The notes below the pieces were generated by a model. The model ran no database searches, was not told the DNA's origin, and worked only from the letters and a program-made list of their open reading frames with translations. Position numbers and translations under genes: made by a program. From assembly GCF_036898825.1 (NCBI RefSeq), contig NZ_JARUND010000001.1, forward strand, positions 4,712,001 through 4,776,000: a stretch of 64,000 bases of DNA, given 5' to 3'. Positions within the stretch are counted from its first letter, which is position 1. Each line of letters starts with the position of its first letter. Shown here piece by piece: positions 38,298 to 46,215 of this stretch. Source of the DNA: Streptomyces sp. B21-083. Lineage in GTDB: Bacteria > Actinomycetota > Actinomycetes > Streptomycetales > Streptomycetaceae.

Positions 38298-38726
38298 ATG
38301 CACGAGTATACGAGCACAGCGCGGGTCTGGGGACTCACTTGCCCAGGTTTCCCAGAAGAGATCAGCCGAGCCCGCCGCTGGACCCGCGACATCCTGCGCG
38401 ACTCCCCCATGGCCGACGACGCCGAACTGATCGTGAGCGAGCTGAGCACGAACGCGGTCCTCCACACGGCCAGCGGCCAGGAGACGGGAAGCTTCCATCT
38501 GGCACTCGCAGTCTCGGCGCAGGTGATCGCCCTGTCAGTCACGGACGACGGAGGCACCGGCGCAGCCCCGAAGGTCGAGCACCCGCACGTGAACGCCGAG
38601 CACGGCAGAGGCCTGGGCATGGTCAGCGCACTCGCCCACCGGGTCGTGGTCCACGACAGCCAGGGCGGCTACACGGTCACCGCGGAACTCTTCACGGACG
38701 CGCGCGGGGGAGGCCACCCGTGCTGA
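38298..38726 (+). CDS. SpoIIAB/RsbW-like ATP-binding protein
   Basis: The 142-residue GHKL-fold protein has N box VSELSTNAVLHTA and G1 box VTDDGGTGAAP, then GRGLGMVSALAHRV. Anti-sigma-factor kinases of this type are common in Streptomyces and in AICEs; the partner is unknown. ATG follows GAAGGAAC. A variant operator, CACGAGTATACGAG, overlaps its first codons. It overlaps the next gene by seven bases. Confidence 0.85.
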   Translation: MHEYTSTARVWGLTCPGFPEEISRARRWTRDILRDSPMADDAELIVSELSTNAVLHTASGQETGSFHLALAVSAQVIALSVTDDGGTGAAPKVEHPHVNAEHGRGLGMVSALAHRVVVHDSQGGYTVTAELFTDARGGGHPC

Positions 38727-39127
38727 CAAACGGGCCCCGCCGGGGCTTCTGGTGCGAGTGCTGGACCGAGCACCTAAACGAGGCGCAACAGCCCGTACTC
38801 CGAGCATCCTTCGACGCCTACTCCCCGCCCCAGGCCGACAGATGGATCGCCATCGCGCTGCGGACCATCTCACCGGCACTCGACTCGGACGCCTCCGACG
38901 AGGCATGGGCGTGGCTGTACGAGGGACGCATCGAGACACGGAGAGCCCTCTTGCACGCGAACCCCTGCACGGTGTCAGTCACCCACGCCGACACACGCAT
39001 CACCTGGACGGTCCGACCGGCACTCTTCCTGCCCCTTGCACACCGCCAGGCGACCGAACTCCCAGCCTGCGCAAACGACTTCAAGGCCCCCACCAGCTAC
39101 AGAACCGAGCCCCAGGAGACCGACTGA
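38720..39127 (+). CDS. Hypothetical protein downstream of the anti-sigma-like gene
   Basis: The 135-residue soluble protein is rich in Trp and Ala (RGFWCECWTEHLNEAQQPVLRASFDAYSPPQADRWIAIAL). GTG at 38720 overlaps the preceding stop. Similar unnamed genes follow SpoIIAB-like genes in other Streptomyces elements, but no function can be given. Confidence 0.7.
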   Translation: MLTNGPRRGFWCECWTEHLNEAQQPVLRASFDAYSPPQADRWIAIALRTISPALDSDASDEAWAWLYEGRIETRRALLHANPCTVSVTHADTRITWTVRPALFLPLAHRQATELPACANDFKAPTSYRTEPQETD

Positions 39128-39346
39128 GTTACAACTTTCTCTACTGGTTCAAGGCGGCTCGCTCCGCTCCCCGCGCGCGGCCCGGCCCCCGGCCGGGCCT
39201 GCGCTCCTGTCTCCGCCCCGCTCCAGCCCGGCCGGCACCCGTGCCGCGCGCATAGCAGTCAGCCGCCTGATGCCAGAGAGGAGGTACACCGTAGCCGGGG
39301 CAGTCGGTTCAGCGATCCTGTCGCCGCGCTCCCCGTGGCGCAGGAA
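39128..39346. other. Non-coding GC-rich stretch in E1
   Basis: No gene was seen. It contains a very GC-rich hairpin, GGCCCGGCC and GGCCGGGCC around three C residues (about 39179-39199), preceded by CTCGCTCCGCTCC. It marks the border between the AICE core and the AT-richer cargo and could be an origin or transfer locus, which is speculation. Confidence 0.3.
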
Positions 39347-39988
39347 TCAAATTTTCAGATACGCACTCGCCGAAGCCGCATTTTTCAACTGGTCCGCATA
39401 GGTATCTATAAGAAGCCGAACACCATCGATGCGATCCCTTACGTCTGCCGCATCGAAGCTGACCAGTTCCCCATGAGCAACCTGATTCCGCGCCAAAACA
39501 ATTCGTTGATCAATGAATACGCTGCGGGTTTCATAGAGAGGAAGGATATCCAACCCGACAGCCTGAACAATCTCTTTGAAGACGCTAGAGGAGAGGTTAC
39601 TCTCAGTGTCTATACACTTATCCGGCGAGACCGCAAAAACTTCGGTGCGACGAGCATCAATCTCCTGGAGAAGCTCACCAAGGTACCTTACTTTTACACT
39701 ACCTGAGGCCCTCTTGAAAGTTGACAGTACGTAAGCGGCCTGGAAAGGAAACTTGAGGTCAGCGACTTTGATAGTTGCCTTGTTAATGAAGTTCACGTAG
39801 GCACTACTGCCACCTTTCACGAAACCTTCCCAGTGGGCGTAGGCGAGGACTACAGAAGATCTCGCAATACAGCTTAGCCGGTGAGGGTCGGGGTTCTGCT
39901 CCGAAACCATCATACTCAAATTTGAGAGTTCGACTTTTCTTCGAGCCAACTGACGGTCGATACTCTCAATGAATCGCGTCGGATCCAC
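39347..39988 (-). CDS. HEPN nuclease-like protein (MAE_28990/MAE_18760 type)
   Basis: The 213-residue helical protein has the HEPN R-x4-H motif at R167-H172 (LARNQVAHGE) and the early segment YAHWEGFVKGGSSAYVNFI seen in this subfamily. HEPN domains are usually metal-independent RNases in toxin-antitoxin and phage-defence systems. It lies 11 bases downstream of a DUF262 gene, and the pair is visibly AT-richer than the AICE core. GTG start. Confidence 0.82.
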   Translation of the reverse strand: MDPTRFIESIDRQLARRKVELSNLSMMVSEQNPDPHRLSCIARSSVVLAYAHWEGFVKGGSSAYVNFINKATIKVADLKFPFQAAYVLSTFKRASGSVKVRYLGELLQEIDARRTEVFAVSPDKCIDTESNLSSSVFKEIVQAVGLDILPLYETRSVFIDQRIVLARNQVAHGELVSFDAADVRDRIDGVRLLIDTYADQLKNAASASAYLKI

Positions 39989-39999
39989 GAGCCCCCCAG

Positions 40000-41103
40000 T
40001 CAGACAGAAAAAAGCTGGCGTCCGTAAGGAATTGTCCTCTTCATTCGCTGGTCTGCTCGTTGCCCAGTTGCGTGTCCAGGGGCGAATGCCGGGTCATTCC
40101 AGAGTTCCTCGCGAGCCCGCTTTACCTCGCTCTCCCCAGGTACACGCTCAGGAGCATAGTGGCCCAAGCCGAGGGAAAGCACTTCGAATGCCGTAGAGGA
40201 AAAAGCGCCTTCGGTACGACCAGTGACGGGGTTCAGCTTGCGCATCGCGTCGCCCCCCAGGGAATCGTTCAACGCTCTGAAACAAAGATCGAAAGCTTCT
40301 TTTTCCGACCGCAGCTCAGGATACCCCTTTTCAACGAGGGACAGGGTTTCCGCTGAAAGAAATTCTCCGATGTTTCCGATACTGGAGATTTTATCCTCAG
40401 GCAACAATCGCAACGAAATAAATCGGAGAGCGAGCTCAAGGTGATACTGCTCTTTAATGAGTCGCTCCGGGAGATTCAAGACGGCCTGGAAGTCCTTCGA
40501 TGATGCTACATCCTGGAGCCACTCGAAGTGGGTTTTACTGAGACTCACGAGCAGGCAGTTTCGGAGTTCTTGTGGAGTCGCGATACTGCCGTAAGAATTT
40601 AGACGCTGGAAAAGGTCATACTTGGCTCGATTATCGCTCTCGCGCTTAATGATTTTCACATCAACGCGCGACCTCTTAAAATCGAGCTGTTGAGCGCGCG
40701 TTAGCGCCTTCTCCGCCCCCTCGAAGAGTTCATACGCCACTCCTTCAAGGCTGGTCAAGAATGGCGCAGTTTCGCACATAAATGGTTCGATGAGTTCGCC
40801 TTGGTCATCGCGAAGAATCCCCATGAACTGGAAAATCGTGGACAGCCTCTGCACGCCGTCCACTACATCCCAAACTCCGTCCTCGTTTTGGGCCACAAAT
40901 ATACTTGGCAAAGGGATTCCGAGTAGGATGCTTTCAATCAGCTTGGTCCTCTGAGCACCGGACCACCGGAAGATACGCTGAAATTCCGGATGAATATCCA
41001 TTTCCCCGTCGCGATAAAGATTTGCGATCTCACTAATTGACATGGGGTACGAATCGGTAGTGATTCGCTGCCGATAAAGTTCGAGTTCGGATTCCAGCGT
41101 CAT
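40000..41103 (-). CDS. DUF262 (GmrS/ParB-like) protein paired with HEPN
   Basis: The 367-residue product has the DUF262 core: PEFQRIFRWSGAQRTKLIESILLGIPLPSIFV and the active-site-like D82-G-V-Q-R86 (VVDGVQRLSTI). DUF262 is the N-terminal NTP-hydrolysing or nickase fold of GmrSD-type restriction and other defence proteins. Here the C-terminal HNH half is absent and a HEPN partner follows. ATG start. Codon use differs from the AICE core, suggesting recent acquisition. Confidence 0.87.
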   Translation of the reverse strand: MTLESELELYRQRITTDSYPMSISEIANLYRDGEMDIHPEFQRIFRWSGAQRTKLIESILLGIPLPSIFVAQNEDGVWDVVDGVQRLSTIFQFMGILRDDQGELIEPFMCETAPFLTSLEGVAYELFEGAEKALTRAQQLDFKRSRVDVKIIKRESDNRAKYDLFQRLNSYGSIATPQELRNCLLVSLSKTHFEWLQDVASSKDFQAVLNLPERLIKEQYHLELALRFISLRLLPEDKISSIGNIGEFLSAETLSLVEKGYPELRSEKEAFDLCFRALNDSLGGDAMRKLNPVTGRTEGAFSSTAFEVLSLGLGHYAPERVPGESEVKRAREELWNDPAFAPGHATGQRADQRMKRTIPYGRQLFSV

Positions 41104-41896
41104 TCTGCGATGCTAGCATTCAGAGGTTCCAGAGTCTGCGGTTCTTCTCGAACATCACCCAGGAGTCTTGACACGTTGCAGGGCGGCGCGTGTCGGCTCC
41201 CCTCGTACCTCACCGACGAACACGGGCCTACTGATAGCAGGTCGCACCACGAGCTCGGCAGATCGAGCGGGGAACAACGTGGAGTCATGGGGAGAGCAGG
41301 CGCCACGCACGAGGCCGACGCCCAACCGTTCGTCCAAGTCCGCGCCCGAACCAGCCCCGAATGATCGCAGCTTCCCAAGCTGAGGGCACGGAAGCTGTCG
41401 TCACGGACCAGCCGTCGTGACCTGGTCCGGTCGACGACACACACCAGTAGCGTGGCTGAGGCTGGTGGGGGTGCAGCGAGGCACACGCGCGCCTGATCGG
41501 TCGACGCACCCGTCATCGTGGCTGACTGTCTTCGTTTAAGGTTCGTACATAACCGTGCCAGCAGACGCAGGGGTCAGCCCACGGTCAACGGGGGTGTCCC
41601 CCAGTAGAGTTTCTGGCCGCCTCACCAGGTATCGAAGCCATAGGTCAGCAGAACGTCTCCTCTAAAGCTGTGGTAGCGGGCCCTCGCTTGCCGTCCAAGG
41701 AGGCGTCGCTTCGCTGTCCCGCATCATCCGAACCTTGGAAGTGGAGAAGAGCCCAGAGAGTTGCGCGAAGATTTTGACCCAAACCGTCCATGTGGCTTGG
41801 GTAATCGACACTGGGCTACAAGTCATAGGCCGGCGGCGGGCCAGGCCGTGCTGCAGCCTGCTCCTGTGCCGTCCGGCCCGGCGAGAAGCAGAGTAC
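41104..41896. other. 793-bp stretch without a recognised gene
   Basis: Open frames here are short and lack RBS or family features. The sequence is of intermediate GC content and may be debris between two cargo insertions. No IS ends were identified. Confidence 0.4.
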
Positions 41897-42844
41897 TCAG
41901 TCCGACTCAGAAAAGATCTTGGAGACGGGTAGGAAGCAGTGTCCTGTCTCGCTCGCGTGCCGCTTCTTGCGGCGCATCAGCTCGTCCAAGCGGATGCGTT
42001 GGTCGAGCACAGCCATGAAGTCGCCCCCATCCATCGTGATGAACGGCGTGCTGAGGCTGTAGACCGCCAGGGCGTCCGAGGTGAAGTTGCTCATGCTGAT
42101 GTAGAGGCCGAGAGTGTTCTTGCCCTTGCGCTCGATGTTGCTCTTGAAGACGTCCAGCTCCCGGCGGCCGATGGCCTCTTTCCACCACTTGGCTTCGAGG
42201 ACGTAGTGGTCGGTGTCGAAAGAGAACGCACCATCGATCTGCTCATGGCCCAAGCTGTATGCCGCCCGCGGCTCCAGGTCGTACAGGGCGAACAGCTCGT
42301 TGATGAATCCCTCGAAGTCCCTCCCCCGCTGCTGCGGGTTGGTAGCCGAGTGCATCACGATGAACCGTTGCTTCAGCTCCTCGTGCGCCTGGGCAAACGC
42401 CCGGCCGTCCTGGGCCTGCTTGGCGCTCTCCGCGATGGCGACCGCGTGTGCCTCATGCTCCGCGATGACCTCACGCTGCTTCGCAGTCCAACGCCTCAAC
42501 TCCGCTACGGCCGCCGTCGCCTTGGCTACCTTCTCTTCGCCATCCTGCTGGGAAGTCAGGTTAGGGAAGGTCTCCATGTCGGCGATGTCGAGCATGAGTG
42601 CGACCGTCAGGTCTAGGTAACGGGCTTCATTGGCTTGCAGCAGGTGTACCAACTGGCCGGATACTTCCCGTTTTGTGGACGACTGGAAGCTCATCTGTGC
42701 CAGAAGCTCGCTGTGGTCCTTCAACATTGCTCGGACGTACAGCTCAAAAGGGTCTTTGTTCCAGTAGATCGTGGTCAGCGCCTCGACTAGCGCTGTGTAT
42801 GCGGCCGGGCGGATGGCCTTACTACGGTTTTGAGGCTGCGGCAC
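41897..42844 (-). CDS. Mrr-like restriction endonuclease
   Basis: The 315-residue product has an N-terminal coiled region and a C-terminal PD-(D/E)XK domain: GRDFEGFINELFALYDLEPRAAYSLGHEQIDGAF followed by HYVLEAKWWKEAIGRRELDVFKSNIERK. Glu of RDFEGFI, Asp of QIDGAF and the E-x-K of LEAKWW form the expected metal site. GTG at 42844 follows AAGGAGGAGGGGG. It probably cuts foreign, perhaps modified, DNA. No methylase is nearby, which suits type IV-like restriction. Confidence 0.85.
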   Translation of the reverse strand: MPQPQNRSKAIRPAAYTALVEALTTIYWNKDPFELYVRAMLKDHSELLAQMSFQSSTKREVSGQLVHLLQANEARYLDLTVALMLDIADMETFPNLTSQQDGEEKVAKATAAVAELRRWTAKQREVIAEHEAHAVAIAESAKQAQDGRAFAQAHEELKQRFIVMHSATNPQQRGRDFEGFINELFALYDLEPRAAYSLGHEQIDGAFSFDTDHYVLEAKWWKEAIGRRELDVFKSNIERKGKNTLGLYISMSNFTSDALAVYSLSTPFITMDGGDFMAVLDQRIRLDELMRRKKRHASETGHCFLPVSKIFSESD

Positions 42845-43260
42845 CGTCCCCCTCCTCCTTACGCACGATGACCGACCTATCACGGTACCGTGCGATCAGC
42901 CGATGACCAGCCGGTATGACAGGACTTGATCCCAGAGGGATCGATGGACCACCCCATCCATCCCCCACCGACGCACCGATGATCTAGGCCGATGTTGGGC
43001 AGCAGAAGTGTTCGATCCCTGGACACCACACCACAAGCGCACCAGAACGAGAGGGAACCAGCGGGGAATCATGGTAGATGCAGCCAAGCTCGACGAGGTC
43101 GCACCGCGACTCTTCGCGCAGGTCAGCGCTCGACTCTCGTCATCCGCTCAATACGAACCCCCAGGCCATGGCCCCGGGGGTTGTTTGTCGCAAGATCACG
43201 AACGGACGGAACCGCCTCGACCCTGTACGCCTCAAGGCAGCCAGCGCTCGCGTTGCCGTG
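42845..43260 (+). other. 416-bp gap with a terminator-like hairpin
   Basis: A plus-strand frame from 43072 (MVDAAKLDEVAPRLFAQVSARLSSSAQY) looks coding for about 30 residues and then runs into a hairpin at 43156-43182, AACCCCC pairing with GGGGGTT, followed by a T-rich tail. It may be a truncated gene start. Nothing else was recognised. Confidence 0.3.
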
Positions 43261-43530
43261 TCAGCCTGTCTGGACCCACCAGATCAGCCAGGTAACGGCC
43301 GCGCCGCCGAGTGTGTACCCAGCACCTTTCAAGGCGTTCATGAAAATGATGCGCAAGTAGCGGCGACTACGGCGGCGCCACAGGGTCGTAGAGTGTGGGG
43401 TAGGGCTCTCCGTGGAGGGGAGTCCGATGGAGTGCTTCAAGAGGTGCTCCGGAATCCAGTGATATGTGCTGGTGAAGTCGCACCGCTCCGCCACGGCGCC
43501 AACCACATGCGGAGTGGTGCGACCCCTCAA
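43261..43530 (-). CDS. Small protein with C-terminal membrane helix
   Basis: The 89-residue frame starts with TTG and ends NALKGAGYTLGGAAVTWLIWWVQTG, a plausible single membrane anchor after a basic stretch (WRRRSRRYLRIIF). It overlaps the 3' end of the next minus-strand gene by four bases. RBS is poor; no family recognised. Confidence 0.4.
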   Translation of the reverse strand: MRGRTTPHVVGAVAERCDFTSTYHWIPEHLLKHSIGLPSTESPTPHSTTLWRRRSRRYLRIIFMNALKGAGYTLGGAAVTWLIWWVQTG

Positions 43531-44375
43531 TTCTTCGAAACGTTGCCCGCCAAAAGCACAGGGGTAGTCCCTTGGTCAGGCGTCGCCCCTCCGAGGGCGC
43601 GAGGGGTGAAGGGCGGCAACAAGCTGTAAACGGGGCGCAATCCCCGGCCTGATCGAGTCTTGAGGGTGTCGAACCACTCCTCATCGACCTGGACGAGGAT
43701 GCCGTGCTTCGACAACTCACGGATGCCCTTGCCCGCGCTGTCGGCAGAAATGCCGTACCAGTCTGGTATCCGCTCCTGAGGCAGAGTGAACTCAAGCTTC
43801 CGCTGGTTCGAGGCGATCAGGAGCATTGCCTTGCCGGGAAGGGAAAGGGCATTGTGCCAGCCCTTGTCCCAGTACTCATACGTCAGCTGGAAGTAGGGGT
43901 CCCCCAAACCTTCCCCCGGGGGCGTGTACCGCCGACCGGAGCCGTCCTCGTGTAGCTTCGTGATGGTTGACTTGCCCCCCTCGCCACGAGCTCGGGTGAT
44001 GAGTCTTAACTCCTTAAGGACTCTCCAGGCACGAGACACCGCGGCCGTTCCTGCCGTCTCATCGAAGATGCCCACCGACCTGGACCACGTCGTGGACCAC
44101 TCGGTGACAGAGAAGTCCCCGCCGCTGGTCACGGCGCTGAGCAGCAGATAGAGGTCTAAGGGGCGTTTAGCGGAGCGGCGCACCAGATCAGCCAGAGCTC
44201 CTGGTGCCTTCGTCCTTCCTTTACCCACGTCCCTCTGGAGGAAGGCGCGGCGGATCGGCACCGTACGTGTTGGGCGCTGAGAACGATCAAGGATGAGCTT
44301 TATGGTCTCGGGTTGCCCGAGGGGCGTCGCCCCTTGCACCGGAGGCGAGTTGATGCCGTGGTGAGTGGTCGTCAT
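43527..44375 (-). CDS. Winged-helix-like DNA-binding protein of E1
   Basis: The 282-residue product has two helix-turn-helix-like regions. The first is near residues 75-130 (RPLDLYLLLSAVTSGGDFSVTEWSTTWSRSVGI). The second is PDWYGISADSAGKGIRELSKHGILV, followed by a basic end. The layout recalls plasmid initiator or partition regulators, but no firm family was recognised. ATG at 44375 is chosen; upstream codons look non-coding. It is the last gene before the right att. Confidence 0.65.
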   Translation of the reverse strand: MTTTHHGINSPPVQGATPLGQPETIKLILDRSQRPTRTVPIRRAFLQRDVGKGRTKAPGALADLVRRSAKRPLDLYLLLSAVTSGGDFSVTEWSTTWSRSVGIFDETAGTAAVSRAWRVLKELRLITRARGEGGKSTITKLHEDGSGRRYTPPGEGLGDPYFQLTYEYWDKGWHNALSLPGKAMLLIASNQRKLEFTLPQERIPDWYGISADSAGKGIRELSKHGILVQVDEEWFDTLKTRSGRGLRPVYSLLPPFTPRALGGATPDQGTTPVLLAGNVSKN

Positions 44376-44904
44376 GCAGCCAGCATGGCACGGACTTAAT
44401 GTCCACGGCCGGTTTGAATCGACACCACTGGTGGCCTCGACTTGTCGCTTCAGCGGGTGCCATACGATGCCTAAATTATGTCTCATAGGATGCCTACGTA
44501 ACGATGACAAGTTACGACGACACCGTTACCTGGGCCGACTTGCGGGGCGTTCGGGAACTGACCATCGCCCAGGAGCGAGCTCGACTAGCGGGCGGCATGC
44601 TGCGGACTTGTCTTTGTTCCCTGAGTTCCGCGGGTGAGGCGAAGAGGTCGTTACCCAGGTGCTCTCCACCACGCCTCCGCCGTCGGACTTACTCTGAACG
44701 ACGTCATGGAGCAGCGTGATCGAGGCCCGGTGGTGGGTGCCAGCGCTCCAGGTCAGCACAGCTAGGGCCGTCTCAGTTTCCGTCTCATTCAGCGCCGTTC
44801 ACGGCCGTTCAGACGAGACCCACGGCAGTAGCCGCTCCGGCGACCGGCCGCCTATGAACGCAGGTGAACGGCCCTGTTCGATGCTGCCCGGACCACCACC
44901 ACAG
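44376..44904. other. Right terminal region of E1
   Basis: No gene was seen in this 529-bp stretch. It contains an AT-rich patch with two GATGCCTA repeats near 44468-44495, likely promoter or operator for the gene to its left, and the arm-type repeats at 44770 before att copy 2. Confidence 0.4.
44770..44790. repeat. Arm-type direct repeats, right end of E1
   Basis: GTCTCAGTT, three bases (TCC), then GTCTCATTC: the same 12-bp-period pair as at the left end of E1, 115 bases inside att copy 2. Confidence 0.65.
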
Positions 44905-44990
44905 TTGGAAAGCGTGTTGGGGGCAACCCCTCACGAGTTCGAATCTCGTATCCTCCGCCAGTGCCTCACCGGGCACGATGTCGAAGGGCC
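44905..44990 (+). repeat. att copy 2 (right end of E1, left end of E2)
   Basis: Identical to bases 30315-30400. The tRNA 5' half is missing, so this is not a working tRNA. The hairpin that follows has inner stem TCACCG/CGGTGG (with one G-T pair) in place of CCGCTG/CAGCGG, while the outer GAAGGGCC/GGCCCTTC is kept. Confidence 0.95.
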
Positions 44991-45024
44991 TCACCGCTTG
45001 CGGTGGGGCCCTTCGTCGTGTGTG

Positions 45025-45045
45025 GTCTCAGTTTTGGTCTCAGTT
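45025..45045. repeat. Arm-type direct repeats, left end of E2
   Basis: GTCTCAGTT, three bases (TTG), then GTCTCAGTT: the same sequence and spacing as the left end of E1, and at a similar distance from att (35 bases after the 86-bp repeat in both). Confidence 0.65.
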
Positions 45046-45481
45046 GCAGTGATCGGACTGGGCTGGACCTCGGCGGACAGTGATCTGGTTCACCCCCCCG
45101 GTCACTCCTCCTCGGCGGCTTCGGTGGTGCGCGGTGGCACGACCCGCGCCCAGACGCCCGCCACGCGCGTCAGTCAGTCCGAGGCGGCCTACCAGCAGAC
45201 CGGTGAGTGCGGCGGCGTCGAGTACCCCGGTGGGCACGGCGTGGCTGTGCTGATTGCCGATGCACGGGTTGGCCTCGTCCAGGGCCGCCTTGCCTGCGGC
45301 GCCGCGGTCGGAGCAGTTGGTCCGGGCCCAGCCTCGCCCGAACGCGGAGATGCGCGACTGAACCCGATGATCACTCTCGACGCCGATGGCTGTGCCGATG
45401 CTTCCCAAGGCCGGGGTAGGCCCGCGCACGGCTGGCCGGACACACCGCCGGGCATGGGCCGGGCATCGTGGATCGCGCGGG
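45046..45481. other. 436-bp stretch without a recognised gene
   Basis: Several frames stay open because of high GC content, but none shows an RBS or a known motif. One minus frame (HRVQSRISAFGRGWARTNC, then GNQHSHAVPTGVLDAAALTG) looks faintly coding and could be a decayed gene, perhaps where the E2 integrase once lay. That is speculation. Confidence 0.3.
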
Positions 45482-45895
45482 TCAGGAAGGGGCGGCAGAG
45501 GTGTTCTGGTCCAGGCGCGTGCGGAGGGTGGCGGCGAAGTCCTCGGCGCGGGACAGCTGGACGCGGAGCTTGTCCACCTGCTCGGTCGCGGCCTGTTCGT
45601 AGACGCGGACACGGCCCAGCAGGACGTCCCGCTCGGCGGCGTCCAGGGGGTCGTCGCTGTCAAGGCGGTCGGTGGCGTCCAGGAGGTCGCGCATCTGGTC
45701 GAGGGTGAAGCCGAGCGGCTTCATACGGCGGATCACCATGAGCCGGACGACGTCCGCCTCGGTGTAGAGGCGGAAGCCGCCCTGGGAGCGGGCGGAGGGG
45801 ATGACCAGGCCGGTTTCCTCGTAGTGCCGGATGGTGCGCAGGGACAGCTCCGTCCGCGCGGCGACTTCGCCGATCTGCATGTGATTGTCGTCCAC
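45482..45895 (-). CDS. MerR-family regulator
   Basis: The 137-residue product has a MerR winged helix (IGEVAARTELSLRTIRHYEETGLVIPSARSQGGFRLYTEADVVRLMVIRRMKPLGFTLDQMRDLL) and a dimerisation helix. It has no cysteine metal-binding set, so the signal is not obviously a metal. GTG start at 45895; ATG at 45880 is an alternative. It diverges from a SulP transporter, with a strong dyad between them. Confidence 0.93.
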   Translation of the reverse strand: MDDNHMQIGEVAARTELSLRTIRHYEETGLVIPSARSQGGFRLYTEADVVRLMVIRRMKPLGFTLDQMRDLLDATDRLDSDDPLDAAERDVLLGRVRVYEQAATEQVDKLRVQLSRAEDFAATLRTRLDQNTSAAPS

Positions 45896-45953
45896 GCCCG
45901 TGTCCTGGCCCTTCTCGTCCTGCCGGGACCGCGTCCCGTGCGATGCCGCCGCC

Positions 45954-45977
45954 CTCTACTCTAACGTTAGGGTAGAG
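45954..45977. promoter_or_regulatory. MerR operator/promoter dyad
   Basis: CTCTAC and GTAGAG flank the perfect palindrome CTAACGTTAG, one base apart on each side, giving a 24-bp symmetrical site. MerR regulators bind such dyads inside the spacer of the promoter they control. It lies between the merR gene and the SulP gene. Confidence 0.7.
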
Positions 45978-46215
45978 TTGCTTTTGCGAGGCGGCCCGGC
46001 TGCCCCGCGACTGCCGTTCCGGGGCCGATGGCGCCCCCGGCGAAGATCCGATTCTTGCAGGAGAGAGCGTGCGCGAGCCCACGACGCCCATCGCCGCCGC
46101 CTGCCCACCGTGACTCTTCGCTCCCCGATGTGAGCCACCCGGCCGCGCCTACGCGCAGGCCCCGGCTCCGTCGCTTCTTCGACTTCCGGTCCGCTCCTCG
46201 CGGGCCGTCCGCGGG

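Larger units (their letters stand above)
30315..44990. mobile_element. E1: pSAM2-type AICE integrated in tRNA-Ser
   Basis: About 14.6 kb lies between att copies 1 and 2. Minus-strand core order from the tRNA outward is int, xis, rep, spread genes, TraSA/FtsK-type translocase, KorSA-like repressor; a Pif-like NUDIX gene diverges. This order and gene set match actinomycete integrative and conjugative elements such as pSAM2. Cargo between 39.3 and 44.4 kb is defence-like. All functions for excision, replication and transfer appear intact apart from one small gene lacking a start codon. Confidence 0.93.

Noticed and set aside
41100..41516. Minus-strand 138-codon frame upstream of the DUF262 gene
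   Set aside because: Unlike the neighbouring cargo in composition, no RBS, no motif; more likely non-coding.
44905..44973. Second and third tRNA-Ser genes at the att copies
   Set aside because: Both lack everything 5' of the anticodon loop, so they are attachment-site remnants, not tRNAs.
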